DNA from: VRUE01 sp047519745
Lineage (GTDB): Bacteria; Actinomycetota; Thermoleophilia; Solirubrobacterales; 70-9
Assembly (NCBI GenBank): GCA_047519745.1
Contig: JAPVSJ010000109.1
Span: 9,328 to 73,327, forward strand
Length of the DNA stretch: 64,000 nt
Direction of reading: 5' to 3'
The position numbers and the translations under genes are program-made. The notes under the pieces are model-generated. The model did not search any database, had not been told where the DNA came from, and saw nothing but the letters and a program-made list of their open reading frames with translations. Of this stretch, positions 13,974 to 22,473 are shown piece after piece. How positions within the stretch are numbered: position 1 is the first letter of the stretch; every line of letters starts with the position of its first letter.

Positions 13974-16198
13974 GCGCGTTCGCGCGCCCTGGTGGTCGAG
14001 TAGCCGGGGTCATAGCGCCAGATGCCACGTTCGTATTTGGCCCAGGTGAGCCCTGCCCATTCGGTGCACGACGCGCTCGGGTCATACCAGCGCATGCCCC
14101 GCACGTCGACCCGCGCAACGCCATTCGCTTCGAGCTTGTCGATCGCGACCCTCATGCCGTGCGGTTCGAGGTAGGGGGTGAGCGTCGCCTGCGCTCGGCG
14201 CCATTTTCCGAAGCCCCCTTCGCGCTGCGCCTGTCGTTGCTTGCGCTTGCTCAACAAGCGCCAGGCGCGGTTGAATTCGCTGTTGACGACCGCACGGTGG
14301 TAGCCGTAGAGGACCTGGCGTATCTGGCGGGCCATCTGTTCCTTGGAGATGAGCGGGAAGCCCCTGTGGTCGACGGTCGCTTCCGCTTCGGGTTCCGTTT
14401 CGGGCGCTTCTTCTTCGACGAATGATTCCGCCGCCTGTTCGGCTTCCGAGAAGGACGTGGCCGACCCCGAGGCGGAGGCCCCGCCCGCGGAGGTGGACCG
14501 CGCCAATTGTGCGATCCCGACCGCGACGACGGCCAAGACGGCGATGACGGCCAACGAGGACGCGCCGACTCGCCATGCCCAGCCACCCTGGCCGATCGGT
14601 GTGAAGGTCGCCGCATTGGCGCCAGCCAGGCGCTGGGCGGTCCGTGACGGCTCGAAGGGACGCTGGGCAGGGACGACGCCGCGCCGCGAGAGCAACCAGA
14701 GCAGCGGCTCAGTCGCGCCCCTAGGCTCGAACGCGCTCTTGTCGTCCGCCTCCGGGACACGGCCGAGAGCGCTGCAGGCGAACCACCTGACGTTCCCGAA
14801 TTCACCCTCGACGGCACGCACGAAGTTGCCGGCGCCATTGGCCTCGAGCCAGGCACGCGGCGCCTTCTCACCCGCGCTCGCGCGCAGGTTCTCGATCTCG
14901 GCGTCGATGCCGAAGGCGTCGGTCTTGCCGATCGTCACTGCGATCGGCACGTCCTTGGGATCGACGCCACCCTCGACCAGCGCGGCGAGCATCCGCTCCA
15001 GGACACGCATCGGCTCCTCTGGCGAGGGGCGGACCGCTTCGCGGGACTCGCTCAGCTCGCTCGCGTGTTCCTCGGCCACGCGGGGAATCGAGAGTGGGTC
15101 GACGAGGAGAACCAGGCCCGAGGGAACCTCGAGGAAGCGCAGGTTCCTGACCTGGTCGGAGGCCTGGTAGTTCTCGCCGGCGACGTCGTAGGCGTAGAGC
15201 ACGCGGGAGCGGTCGTCACCCTGAACCTCGGTGACGAGTGCCGGGTTGCCCGAGATCTGCGTCTTCTGTGGCAACCTGCCCTGGCGCAGACCGCCAACAA
15301 CCTCGCTATAGGCGGTGCTGCTCTCGTCGAGGACGTCGACGGCGAGACGCTTTTCCGCCGCCATCTTCTCGAACTCGAGCATCGCGGCCGCGAGATAGGT
15401 GGTCTTGCCCGCGCTCGGCCCCGCGACCAGGGCGATGCGCAGCGTCTCGGCGAAGCCGATCAGGCCCGACATCGGGTGGCCCGAAGGACAGCGCTGCGGT
15501 ACCCGCTGGCGGCCGCCGAGGACGGTCGTCGGCAGGGCGACCAACTCGCAGGAGCATTCTCGCCGGAATATTCCCCAGCGCCCGGGGACGAGATTGCGAT
15601 GCTCGGCGCTGCAGTTGGGACAGACGTATACGGGCAGCGGGAAGCGTTCGTGGTCCTGGGGGCACTCGTAGGCGGTCCGGCGCAGGCGGCGACGGACCGC
15701 CTCGGCCGCGCGCAGGATCCAGACCATCAACCAGGCGCCGGCGATCAGGATCCCGGCGACGAGCATCACCGGCGCCACGACGAGCAGACCAAGCCCAGCG
15801 CCGACGAACGGCGCGATGTAGCCCCCCGCGAGGACACCCCAGGCAAGCGGCGTCGTCACCCCGTCGTTGTATTTGTCGGCAAAGCGGGTGCAGGTCGCGC
15901 GGAAGGTGAGCATCTCGGCCCACGCTTTTTTCAGGGCCGCTTCAAGATCGCTCCTCAGCTGGCCGAGGATGTAGAGCTGGAAGGCCGGCTCCGGCGGCAG
16001 CGGCTGGCGCCGGGATTTACCGCGCGAGCTCACTGAGCCGCCGAGGTCAGAGGCAAAGGCGAGGCTGCCCTGGCCGAGGCCGATCAGGGCCCCGCCCGCT
16101 GCCCCCAGGGCAAAGACCGCGATTGCGGCCGCGATGAGAATCATCACCACGATGGCTCCAATGGCCAGCGCCAGCATGCCTCCGATCAGGTCGTCCAT
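13931..16198 (-). CDS. Membrane-anchored zinc-ribbon GTPase, operon gene 8
   Basis: 755 residues. Order: hydrophobic N terminus (~8-45), a helical linker, two membrane segments (~120-163), a zinc-binding block with Cys179, 193, 196, 215, 217 and 237, then a P-loop NTPase. The P loop is GPSAGKTT (260-267), the switch/Walker B element YDVAGENY (DxAGE at 338-342), and GKTD (424-427) fits the base-recognition xKxD. A further membrane segment lies at ~545-570, followed by an acidic linker and a ~150-residue C-terminal domain (SNTF2-like size: YGYHRAVVNSEFNRAWRLLS). It shares motif style with the soluble GTPase at 21299, forming a membrane/soluble pair. Confidence 0.8.
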   Translation of the reverse strand: MDDLIGGMLALAIGAIVVMILIAAAIAVFALGAAGGALIGLGQGSLAFASDLGGSVSSRGKSRRQPLPPEPAFQLYILGQLRSDLEAALKKAWAEMLTFRATCTRFADKYNDGVTTPLAWGVLAGGYIAPFVGAGLGLLVVAPVMLVAGILIAGAWLMVWILRAAEAVRRRLRRTAYECPQDHERFPLPVYVCPNCSAEHRNLVPGRWGIFRRECSCELVALPTTVLGGRQRVPQRCPSGHPMSGLIGFAETLRIALVAGPSAGKTTYLAAAMLEFEKMAAEKRLAVDVLDESSTAYSEVVGGLRQGRLPQKTQISGNPALVTEVQGDDRSRVLYAYDVAGENYQASDQVRNLRFLEVPSGLVLLVDPLSIPRVAEEHASELSESREAVRPSPEEPMRVLERMLAALVEGGVDPKDVPIAVTIGKTDAFGIDAEIENLRASAGEKAPRAWLEANGAGNFVRAVEGEFGNVRWFACSALGRVPEADDKSAFEPRGATEPLLWLLSRRGVVPAQRPFEPSRTAQRLAGANAATFTPIGQGGWAWRVGASSLAVIAVLAVVAVGIAQLARSTSAGGASASGSATSFSEAEQAAESFVEEEAPETEPEAEATVDHRGFPLISKEQMARQIRQVLYGYHRAVVNSEFNRAWRLLSKRKQRQAQREGGFGKWRRAQATLTPYLEPHGMRVAIDKLEANGVARVDVRGMRWYDPSASCTEWAGLTWAKYERGIWRYDPGYSTTRARERAWKPRYDELLGTTC

Positions 16199-16884
16199 CT
16201 GTACCTCGCTTCTTTCGTGGGTTTTCTCTCGATGTCGAAGGCCGGGAAGAAGCGCGGCACGACCAGCGAGCCGATGCCGATCGCCACCGTCGCGGCGATC
16301 GCCAGCCGCGCCTCCGGGCTGCCGAGGTCATGCAGGCTGCCGCCGAGCGCGGTGTAGACGAAGCAGCGGGGCGCGAAGCCAACCGCCGTGCCGATCGCGA
16401 TACGCGAGAGGGGGATCGCGGTGAGGCCGCAGGCATAGCTGGTGTAGGTGAATGGGAGGCCGGGGACGAGCCGGGCGAAGATGACGCTGCGCAGGGGGCG
16501 GGCCTCCAGCCAGCGGCCGAGACGGGCGACCCGATCGCCGAGTACCGCGGCCGCGCCGGGGGAGCTGACACCGCGAACGATCAGCACGGCCAGCAACGCC
16601 CCGACGGTCAACCCGGCCAGTGCGACCGGGAAGCCGAGCGCGAGGCCGAGCACGTAACCGGCCGCGGCGGCGAGCAGGCCGGCGGAGACCAGCGCCGGCG
16701 TCAGCACCGCCACCGCAGCGAAGGTCAGGGGCAGCGCCGCCCCGCTTTCGTCGGCGAAGTCGGCCACGCTGTGCGCGTTCAGCGCCAGCCCGATCAGGAC
16801 GCCGACGGCGACCACCGTGACGACGACGAAGAGGATGAAGAGCCGCGTTCGCTCGGCCCGTGGCGAACGGCGCTCGGCGTTCAT
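16186..16884 (-). CDS. TVP38/TMEM64 (VTT) membrane protein, operon gene 7
   Basis: 232 residues with about six hydrophobic segments. The family signatures are AGYVLGLALGFPVALAG and RLVPGLPFTYTSYACGL, followed by PRCFVYTALGGS. VTT/DedA-type proteins are membrane proteins linked to lipid scrambling and membrane-potential homeostasis. It overlaps the Hsp70-vWA gene at its start and the GTPase gene by 13 nt at its end, so it is fully embedded in the operon. A lipid-transporting protein here argues that the system acts on or at the membrane. Confidence 0.85.
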   Translation of the reverse strand: MNAERRSPRAERTRLFILFVVVTVVAVGVLIGLALNAHSVADFADESGAALPLTFAAVAVLTPALVSAGLLAAAAGYVLGLALGFPVALAGLTVGALLAVLIVRGVSSPGAAAVLGDRVARLGRWLEARPLRSVIFARLVPGLPFTYTSYACGLTAIPLSRIAIGTAVGFAPRCFVYTALGGSLHDLGSPEARLAIAATVAIGIGSLVVPRFFPAFDIERKPTKEARYRWTT

Positions 16885-18890
16885 CGCTTCACCAACCCTT
16901 CGCCGGCCAGCTGGCGGGCGATGCCGCGAAAGCCACCGGCCAGGTCGGCGAGGTCGAGGATCTCGCCGTCGACGGTCGCGAGCCGCTCGAGGAAGGCGAG
17001 GTTGGCCCCCTCGACCCCGCGGGCGACGATGTCGACCTCTTCCTCGACGAGGCGCTCGCGGAGGCGCATGGTCGCAGCGGTGTCGTTGGGCTGACCGTCG
17101 GTGAGCAGGACCACGACGCGACGACCGGACTCTCCGGCCAGGCCCTTGCCGGCCACCTCCAGGCCGGCGGCCATGTCAGTGCTGCCGCTGGCGCTCAGGC
17201 CTTTTGCCGCTCGCCGCAGCCGCTTCGGCGAGGCGCCGATCGCGGCCTCGTTCTTGGCGCTGGTCGAGAAGGAGACGAGCGCAATCCGCTCCCCAAGGCC
17301 GGCCTCCTCGAGCACGTCGATGAAGCCGCGCAGCGCGACCTTCGCCTCCTCCAGCTTGCCGCCCGACATGCTGCTGCTGACGTCGACCACGAGCGCGACG
17401 GCGAGCCCTTCCGCGCCAGCGTGACTGCCGGGCTCCTCGTCGGTCCAGGCGAGGTCCCGTTCGTCGCGGTCGATCACGGGATCGCCGATGCGCTGGCCCT
17501 CGACGCTGGCCGACACCTGGACGATGCCGTCCCGGTCGTACTCGTAGGCAACGTCGACGCTGAGCGTGCCGCTTCGCGTCGCCTCGATCCCCTCGAACCG
17601 CCAGCAGCCGAGCGGCTGGTTGTCGAGCGGACGTTCGGCCTCCCCCTGCAGCATGTGAACCTCGAGCCTGCCGCCCCCGCCAGCCGGAACGGCGAGGCTG
17701 TGGGGCTTGCTCGCGCGGGCCGGGATCGGCGCGTTGCGGGCGATCATCACCTGGTTGACGTAGCGATCGCCGGCTGCCGAGACGACGACGAAGCCGAGGG
17801 CATGGGCGGTGACGTCGCGGATTCGCGTCAGGGCGCCGCCGCCGTCCGAGGCGGACCCGCTCGCCGGTTCCGCGGCTGCGATCGCCGCGCCGCGGGCCAC
17901 GGCCTCGTCGGGGTCGACGCCGGCCGAAGGCCGCGTCCCGGTAACCCGCTCCAACACATCCGCACATGGCGGCATGCGGGTCGAGCCGCCGACGAGCAGC
18001 ACCTCGTCGATCCGGTCGGCGTCACCCACGTCCTCGAGCACGCGAGCGACGATTCCCTCAGTGCGGTCGAAGAGGTGGGCAGTGCGCTCGAAGAACCGTT
18101 GCCGGGTGACCTCGACCCGGCGCAGACCCGCGGCGGTGGCGACGTTGACCGAGCATCGCTCCAACCGCGAGAGCGCGTGCTTGGCCTCGCGAGCGCGCTC
18201 TTCCAGCTCGGCCAGCAGCGCGGCGTCGTCGCGCGGATCGGCCTCCCCGTCGAGCGCTTCGACAAGCAGCTCCGCCATTGCGTCGTCCCAGTCCTTGCCG
18301 CCGAGCCGGTGATCGCCGAGCGTCGCCAGCACCTCGGAGCCGCTTTCCCGATGACGCACGACGGACACGTCGAAGGTGCCGCCGCCGAGGTCGTAGACGA
18401 GCACGGTCGCGGTGCCCCCGATGCCGTGGCCGAAGCAAGCGGCGGTCGGCTCGTGGATCAGCCCCAGCGGCTCGATGCCGGCGAGGTTCGCGGCCTCGAG
18501 CGTCGCGCGGCGGGCGTCGTCGCCGAAGTAGGCAGGAATGGTCAGGATCGCGCGGGCAACCGGCTCGCCAAAGGTGGTGGCGGCATCGGCGACGAGGGCA
18601 CGCAGGACCTCGGCGGAGAGATCCTCGGGTCGCCAGCGCCGCCCCGCCGCGTCGACCTCCCACTCGGTGCCCATCGCCCGCTTGAAGAAGGCAAAGCACG
18701 ATTCGGGGTCCAGCGGCGCCGAGCGCGCGGCCTCCTCGCCGACGAGGACACCGGCCTCCTGCACGGCGACCACCGAGCGAAGCCGGGGACCGCCATCGCG
18801 GGTGGTGGCGAAGTCCACCCGGCCGGTCCCGTCGACCATCGCGAGCATCGAGATCGTCGTGCCCAGGTCGATGCCCACCGGGGCGTCCAT
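16881..18890 (-). CDS. Hsp70 fused to a von Willebrand A domain, operon gene 6
   Basis: 669 residues. Residues 1-~340 are an Hsp70 ATPase domain: GIDLGTTISML, TIPAYFGDDARRATLEAA, HEPTAACFGHG, YDLGGGTFDVSV and LLVGGSTRMP. Residues ~350-465 resemble the substrate-binding beta domain (NQVMIARNAPIPARASK, LQGEAERPLDNQPLG), without a long lid. From ~495 a vWA domain follows with an intact MIDAS: DVSSS (Asp503, Ser505, Ser507), Thr571 in STD, and Asp598 in LLTDGQP. An Hsp70 with a metal-dependent adhesion domain in place of the lid is unusual. It may clamp a partner through vWA in an ATP-controlled way. Confidence 0.9.
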   Translation of the reverse strand: MDAPVGIDLGTTISMLAMVDGTGRVDFATTRDGGPRLRSVVAVQEAGVLVGEEAARSAPLDPESCFAFFKRAMGTEWEVDAAGRRWRPEDLSAEVLRALVADAATTFGEPVARAILTIPAYFGDDARRATLEAANLAGIEPLGLIHEPTAACFGHGIGGTATVLVYDLGGGTFDVSVVRHRESGSEVLATLGDHRLGGKDWDDAMAELLVEALDGEADPRDDAALLAELEERAREAKHALSRLERCSVNVATAAGLRRVEVTRQRFFERTAHLFDRTEGIVARVLEDVGDADRIDEVLLVGGSTRMPPCADVLERVTGTRPSAGVDPDEAVARGAAIAAAEPASGSASDGGGALTRIRDVTAHALGFVVVSAAGDRYVNQVMIARNAPIPARASKPHSLAVPAGGGGRLEVHMLQGEAERPLDNQPLGCWRFEGIEATRSGTLSVDVAYEYDRDGIVQVSASVEGQRIGDPVIDRDERDLAWTDEEPGSHAGAEGLAVALVVDVSSSMSGGKLEEAKVALRGFIDVLEEAGLGERIALVSFSTSAKNEAAIGASPKRLRRAAKGLSASGSTDMAAGLEVAGKGLAGESGRRVVVLLTDGQPNDTAATMRLRERLVEEEVDIVARGVEGANLAFLERLATVDGEILDLADLAGGFRGIARQLAGEGLVKR

Positions 18891-21302
18891 CTAGCGCTCC
18901 TCCCCGCGGCGGAACACACCTCGTACCGCCCGCGAAACCGCGCGGCGAGGAGGGTGATCCTCGAGCCAGCGCTCCCAGGCCCGGCCGCGGCGCTCGCCCA
19001 GAATCACGCCGACCTCGTCCAGCTCGGCGAGTGGAAGGTCGCGGGTCGCCCGTGGGAGCGCGACCTCGAGCAACGGCTCGCGACAGCTCTTCGGCGCCTG
19101 CCAGAGAACAAACACGTCGGCGACGAGCTTCGAGGGGTCGAGGCTCTTCGCGATGCGGCGCGCCAGCGCGTCACCCAGCTCCAGGGGCCAGTCCCGACCC
19201 ATGCCACGCAGCAGGACCTCGATCCCCTTCGCGTAGTCGTCCTCGTCCAAGGACTGGATGGCCACCCGAGCCGCGAGGTCGCTCAATTCCCCATCGCGGG
19301 CGGGAGACAGCGACTCTCCTCCTCGCAGCAGGCGATCCGCCGCCACGGCCCAATCGCGAAAGGCCTGGCGTTCCGGCGCCGCCTCGAAGAGCAGGCTCCA
19401 GGCGAGGTACTCGGTGTCGCCGCGCACCGCGCCCGGGCCGTTGCGCAAGACGCCGAACAGCCGCCTCGCCTCCTCGCCCTGCCGAAACGACAGCTCCGCG
19501 AGGCAGTCGAGGGCCCGTTCGTAGTCGAGGTGAGGAGCCTCGCGCCCAGCGGCATCCCAGGCAGTGAGCAGCTCGGCGTTCTCCTCCGCCCCCACCGGGC
19601 CGTCGTCGCCGTAGAGGCCGCGGATCATCGCCTCGTGGCCACGGGTCTCCGCCCGACCCGCGAGGGCCGCCACGGCGGCGCCACGATCGGCGCCGGCGAA
19701 GTCCGCTCGCAGCAACTCCCACGCCGCGATCGCCTCGAAATCGCCCGCCTCGGACGCGTTCGCGCGCACCGCCTCCCGTGCCAGCGGCTGGTCCGCCGCT
19801 CGCCTGAGGAGCTCTAGGCCTTGACCGGAGCCCGCCGCCTCGGCCAGCTTCAGCGCGACTCCTTCGATGACCCGCGCGTTTCCCGACGCGCCGATCACCG
19901 CGTATGACGCCTGCACGGCCGGGTCGGCGAAGGAGCGAGCGATCGGCTCGACCAGCTCCTTGTCGAGGGCGGTGTTGCAGCCAACCAGGCCCAGCCGCAG
20001 GCCCGCCGTGAGGTAGGGGCCAAAACGCTCGCCCCCGTCCGCCCCCGAGAGCAGACCAAGCCACTTGACGAGCACCGCGGCCGAGGGCGCCGTCGGGCTG
20101 GCCGAGTCCACTTCCGGCAGCGGCGGGGCATCCGGGCCGAGAGACGGGAGAAGCCGCTCGAGCGCGACGTCGACGAGAGCCGTCGCGTCAGGGTCCTCGC
20201 TTCCCCTTGCCGCCGCGAAGAGCTGGGCCCACTCCTCAGACTCCCCCTCCACGCTTCCGCCCTCCGGCAGCTCCGCCGCCATCTCGGCGAGCAGACCAGC
20301 GCCAGTCGTCGCGAGGCAACCGCGCAGAGCCGCGATCGCGTGCGGCAACTCGGCGGGCAGAACAAGCTCGAGCCTGCGCGCCGCCACCGCCAGCTCGGCG
20401 CCCGCGCTGGCGAGGTCGAGACCAGCGGGCACGTCGCGAATCGCGGCCGACACGGCCTCCGCACCGTCACCCGCCAGCGCCGCCAGGGCCCTGCCGTAAA
20501 GCGAGAGCTCAGAGACCGGAGGGGGCGTGGCGGCGTCGACGACGGTGACCGCGCTGCCCAGCTCGTAGGGCGGGAAATCCGTGTCGCAGGCCGGCGTCGT
20601 GACGCACATGCGCACCGACTCGGCGACCCGCGGCCTACCCTCGAAAGTGGCGAAGGTCAGCGCCGTAGCCCGGTCGGGTGGCAGCGTGAAGCTGGCCCAG
20701 GCGACCCAGGCCGCCGCGAGCTCCGCCTCGGCCTCGACGATCACGACCCGCGGGCCGCCGAGGACGGCGCTGAGGGCGGCGTCCGAGACGGCCCCGAGCG
20801 CCGGGGCACCGCGGGAAAGAAGTCGGCCGAGCACCTGATCGAGGTCCACCGGCCCGGGCTCGACCCCCTCGAGAACCGGGAGATCGGTCCGCGTCGACTC
20901 CGCAGTGGACCAGTGGGGCGCCTCCCAGAGCTCGATCGGCAAGAGGCCACCGAACGGGTCCGGTTCCTCGCCGGCGATGATGTGGGAGAAGTAGTTGCCG
21001 AAGCGCCCGCTGTCGGGCTCCCCTTCCGCGCCGCGAAACTCGCGCCCGACGTAGACGGTCCGCGAGACGACCGGGCCAATGCCCTCCACCGGCAGGTAGC
21101 GCAGGTCGACCGGTAGCGCCGCGATCTCCTCGGGATTGGGTTCCGCCGGCGCATCGGGCGGCGGGCGGTAGCCGGAGTGGTCGGCGGCTAGCCGAGTCAG
21201 CTGCTCAGGCGCGAGCCCGCCGCTCGCGGCGTTGAACTGAAAGCCGGCATGGCCCGAAAGGCCGTTGCGGCAGGAGGTGTGGAACGCCTGGCGGCAGCTC
21301 AT
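18891..21302 (-). CDS. GAP1-like GTPase-associated protein, operon gene 5
   Basis: 803 residues from ATG 21302 (ATGA overlap with the GTPase gene). The N-terminal part is globular: CRQAFHTSCRNGLSGHAGF, SRTVYVGREFRG (~80-90), then GRFGNYFSHII (~99-109). This matches, from memory, the N2-type domain of Pfam's GTPase-associated protein 1, followed by GAP1-M and GAP1-C-like helical regions. The remaining ~550 residues are alanine/leucine-rich helical repeats. GAP1 proteins always neighbour such GTPases and are thought to be their effectors or adaptors; no enzyme motif is visible. Confidence 0.75.
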   Translation of the reverse strand: MSCRQAFHTSCRNGLSGHAGFQFNAASGGLAPEQLTRLAADHSGYRPPPDAPAEPNPEEIAALPVDLRYLPVEGIGPVVSRTVYVGREFRGAEGEPDSGRFGNYFSHIIAGEEPDPFGGLLPIELWEAPHWSTAESTRTDLPVLEGVEPGPVDLDQVLGRLLSRGAPALGAVSDAALSAVLGGPRVVIVEAEAELAAAWVAWASFTLPPDRATALTFATFEGRPRVAESVRMCVTTPACDTDFPPYELGSAVTVVDAATPPPVSELSLYGRALAALAGDGAEAVSAAIRDVPAGLDLASAGAELAVAARRLELVLPAELPHAIAALRGCLATTGAGLLAEMAAELPEGGSVEGESEEWAQLFAAARGSEDPDATALVDVALERLLPSLGPDAPPLPEVDSASPTAPSAAVLVKWLGLLSGADGGERFGPYLTAGLRLGLVGCNTALDKELVEPIARSFADPAVQASYAVIGASGNARVIEGVALKLAEAAGSGQGLELLRRAADQPLAREAVRANASEAGDFEAIAAWELLRADFAGADRGAAVAALAGRAETRGHEAMIRGLYGDDGPVGAEENAELLTAWDAAGREAPHLDYERALDCLAELSFRQGEEARRLFGVLRNGPGAVRGDTEYLAWSLLFEAAPERQAFRDWAVAADRLLRGGESLSPARDGELSDLAARVAIQSLDEDDYAKGIEVLLRGMGRDWPLELGDALARRIAKSLDPSKLVADVFVLWQAPKSCREPLLEVALPRATRDLPLAELDEVGVILGERRGRAWERWLEDHPPRRAVSRAVRGVFRRGEER

Positions 21303-22471
21303 CGGCTCGGCAACGCTCCCCAGCTGTCGAGCATCCAGAGAACCGGGTCCTCCACCCGATGCGGAGCGACCCCGTTGGGCAAGCGCCCCTCGACTGGCGG
21401 TTCGCCGAGCGCGGAGACGCCGAAGTAGGCCATCGTCTCGAACTCCTGCTTGACGAAGGAGTCGAGTCGTTCTCCGAGCCAGCCGGCCAGGTCACTGCGG
21501 ACCGCGGCGCTGACGCTGTCCGCCACTTGGCGGTCGAAGCGGCCGTCGTGAGCGGGGAGGGAGAAGACCGGGTGCCCCTCGGGGAGGAGCGGGCGCACGG
21601 CGTCGAACTTGGAGACGGTCAGCGCCAGGGGGACGTCGATCGGCTTGTTGGCGGGGATGCCACGCGCCTCGCGGATCAAGCCGGTGACCCGGCCCAGCAT
21701 CGTGTAGACGTCGACCGCGTCTTCGGGCAGATCGACCGAGCCGCCGAGCTCATCGCGCACCGCGGCGATCTGCAGGGGGTCGACGAGCAGGACCAGGCCA
21801 TGCGACTGGGTGATGTAGCGGGCCTCGCGTTCGAGTACGTCGAGGGACTGCAGGTCCTCGCCGGCGCTGTCGAAGAAGACAAGATTGCTGTGCGAGCCCC
21901 CGCCAGCGCCGACGCTGAGGCGGGCTACGAGCGGGACGCGGACGTCGGCGCCAATTTGACGTGCGGATTGCGTCGGAGCGAGTACGACCCCTTCGCGGTA
22001 GAGCCTCGGCATCAGCTCCCTGTCGACCCGGTTCCGGGTCGCGTCGTCGAGCAGCATCAGCGAGCCGTCGAAGCGAGGGCCGACGCGGTGTTCGAGCTCG
22101 TGCAGGGCGACCGCGATGAAGTTGCTCTTGCCGGCCGCCTTGGTCCCGATCAAGCCCATCGAGCGGCTCGGCGCTTCGGCGAAGCGCTGCGGCAGGTCGG
22201 AGTGGCAGTTGGGGCAGACCGGGCGCGCGGCCGCACCGCACTCGCAGCGCACCGGATGACCCTTCTTCACCTCGAAGGAGCGGCCGAGGCGGCCCTGTCG
22301 TCGCAGCACCCGGCCGGCAAGCGGAGCATCGGTGCCTCGAAAGCGCCCCTGCGCCTCGTCCGGTTCGCGGGGGCAGCGTTGCTCATCGCTGCCGGTGCAC
22401 CGGAACGCCGCGATCTTGGTCGACCAGGGCTGGAAGCAATACGGGCACAGCACTGATCGTGGCGCCGCCAT
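21299..22471 (-). CDS. Zinc-ribbon GTPase (double-GTPase 2-like), operon gene 4
   Basis: 390 residues. Two zinc-binding knuckles open the protein (Cys9/12/25/33 and Cys76/78/86/89). The GTPase domain has GTKAAGKS (109-116), FFDSAGED (DxAGE at 201-205) and VSKFD (SKFD 287-290), the pattern of TRAFAC-like GTPases rather than AAA+ or STAND. No membrane segment is present. It resembles what Pfam calls double-GTPase 2, which pairs with GAP1 as it does here. With the membrane GTPase at 13931 it would form the system's GTP-driven switch. Confidence 0.8.
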   Translation of the reverse strand: MAAPRSVLCPYCFQPWSTKIAAFRCTGSDEQRCPREPDEAQGRFRGTDAPLAGRVLRRQGRLGRSFEVKKGHPVRCECGAAARPVCPNCHSDLPQRFAEAPSRSMGLIGTKAAGKSNFIAVALHELEHRVGPRFDGSLMLLDDATRNRVDRELMPRLYREGVVLAPTQSARQIGADVRVPLVARLSVGAGGGSHSNLVFFDSAGEDLQSLDVLEREARYITQSHGLVLLVDPLQIAAVRDELGGSVDLPEDAVDVYTMLGRVTGLIREARGIPANKPIDVPLALTVSKFDAVRPLLPEGHPVFSLPAHDGRFDRQVADSVSAAVRSDLAGWLGERLDSFVKQEFETMAYFGVSALGEPPVEGRLPNGVAPHRVEDPVLWMLDSWGALPSR

Positions 22472-22473
22472 GG

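Noticed and set aside
16860..19817. 985-residue plus-strand ORF
   Set aside because: Antisense of the Hsp70-vWA and GAP1 genes, both of which have unmistakable motifs.
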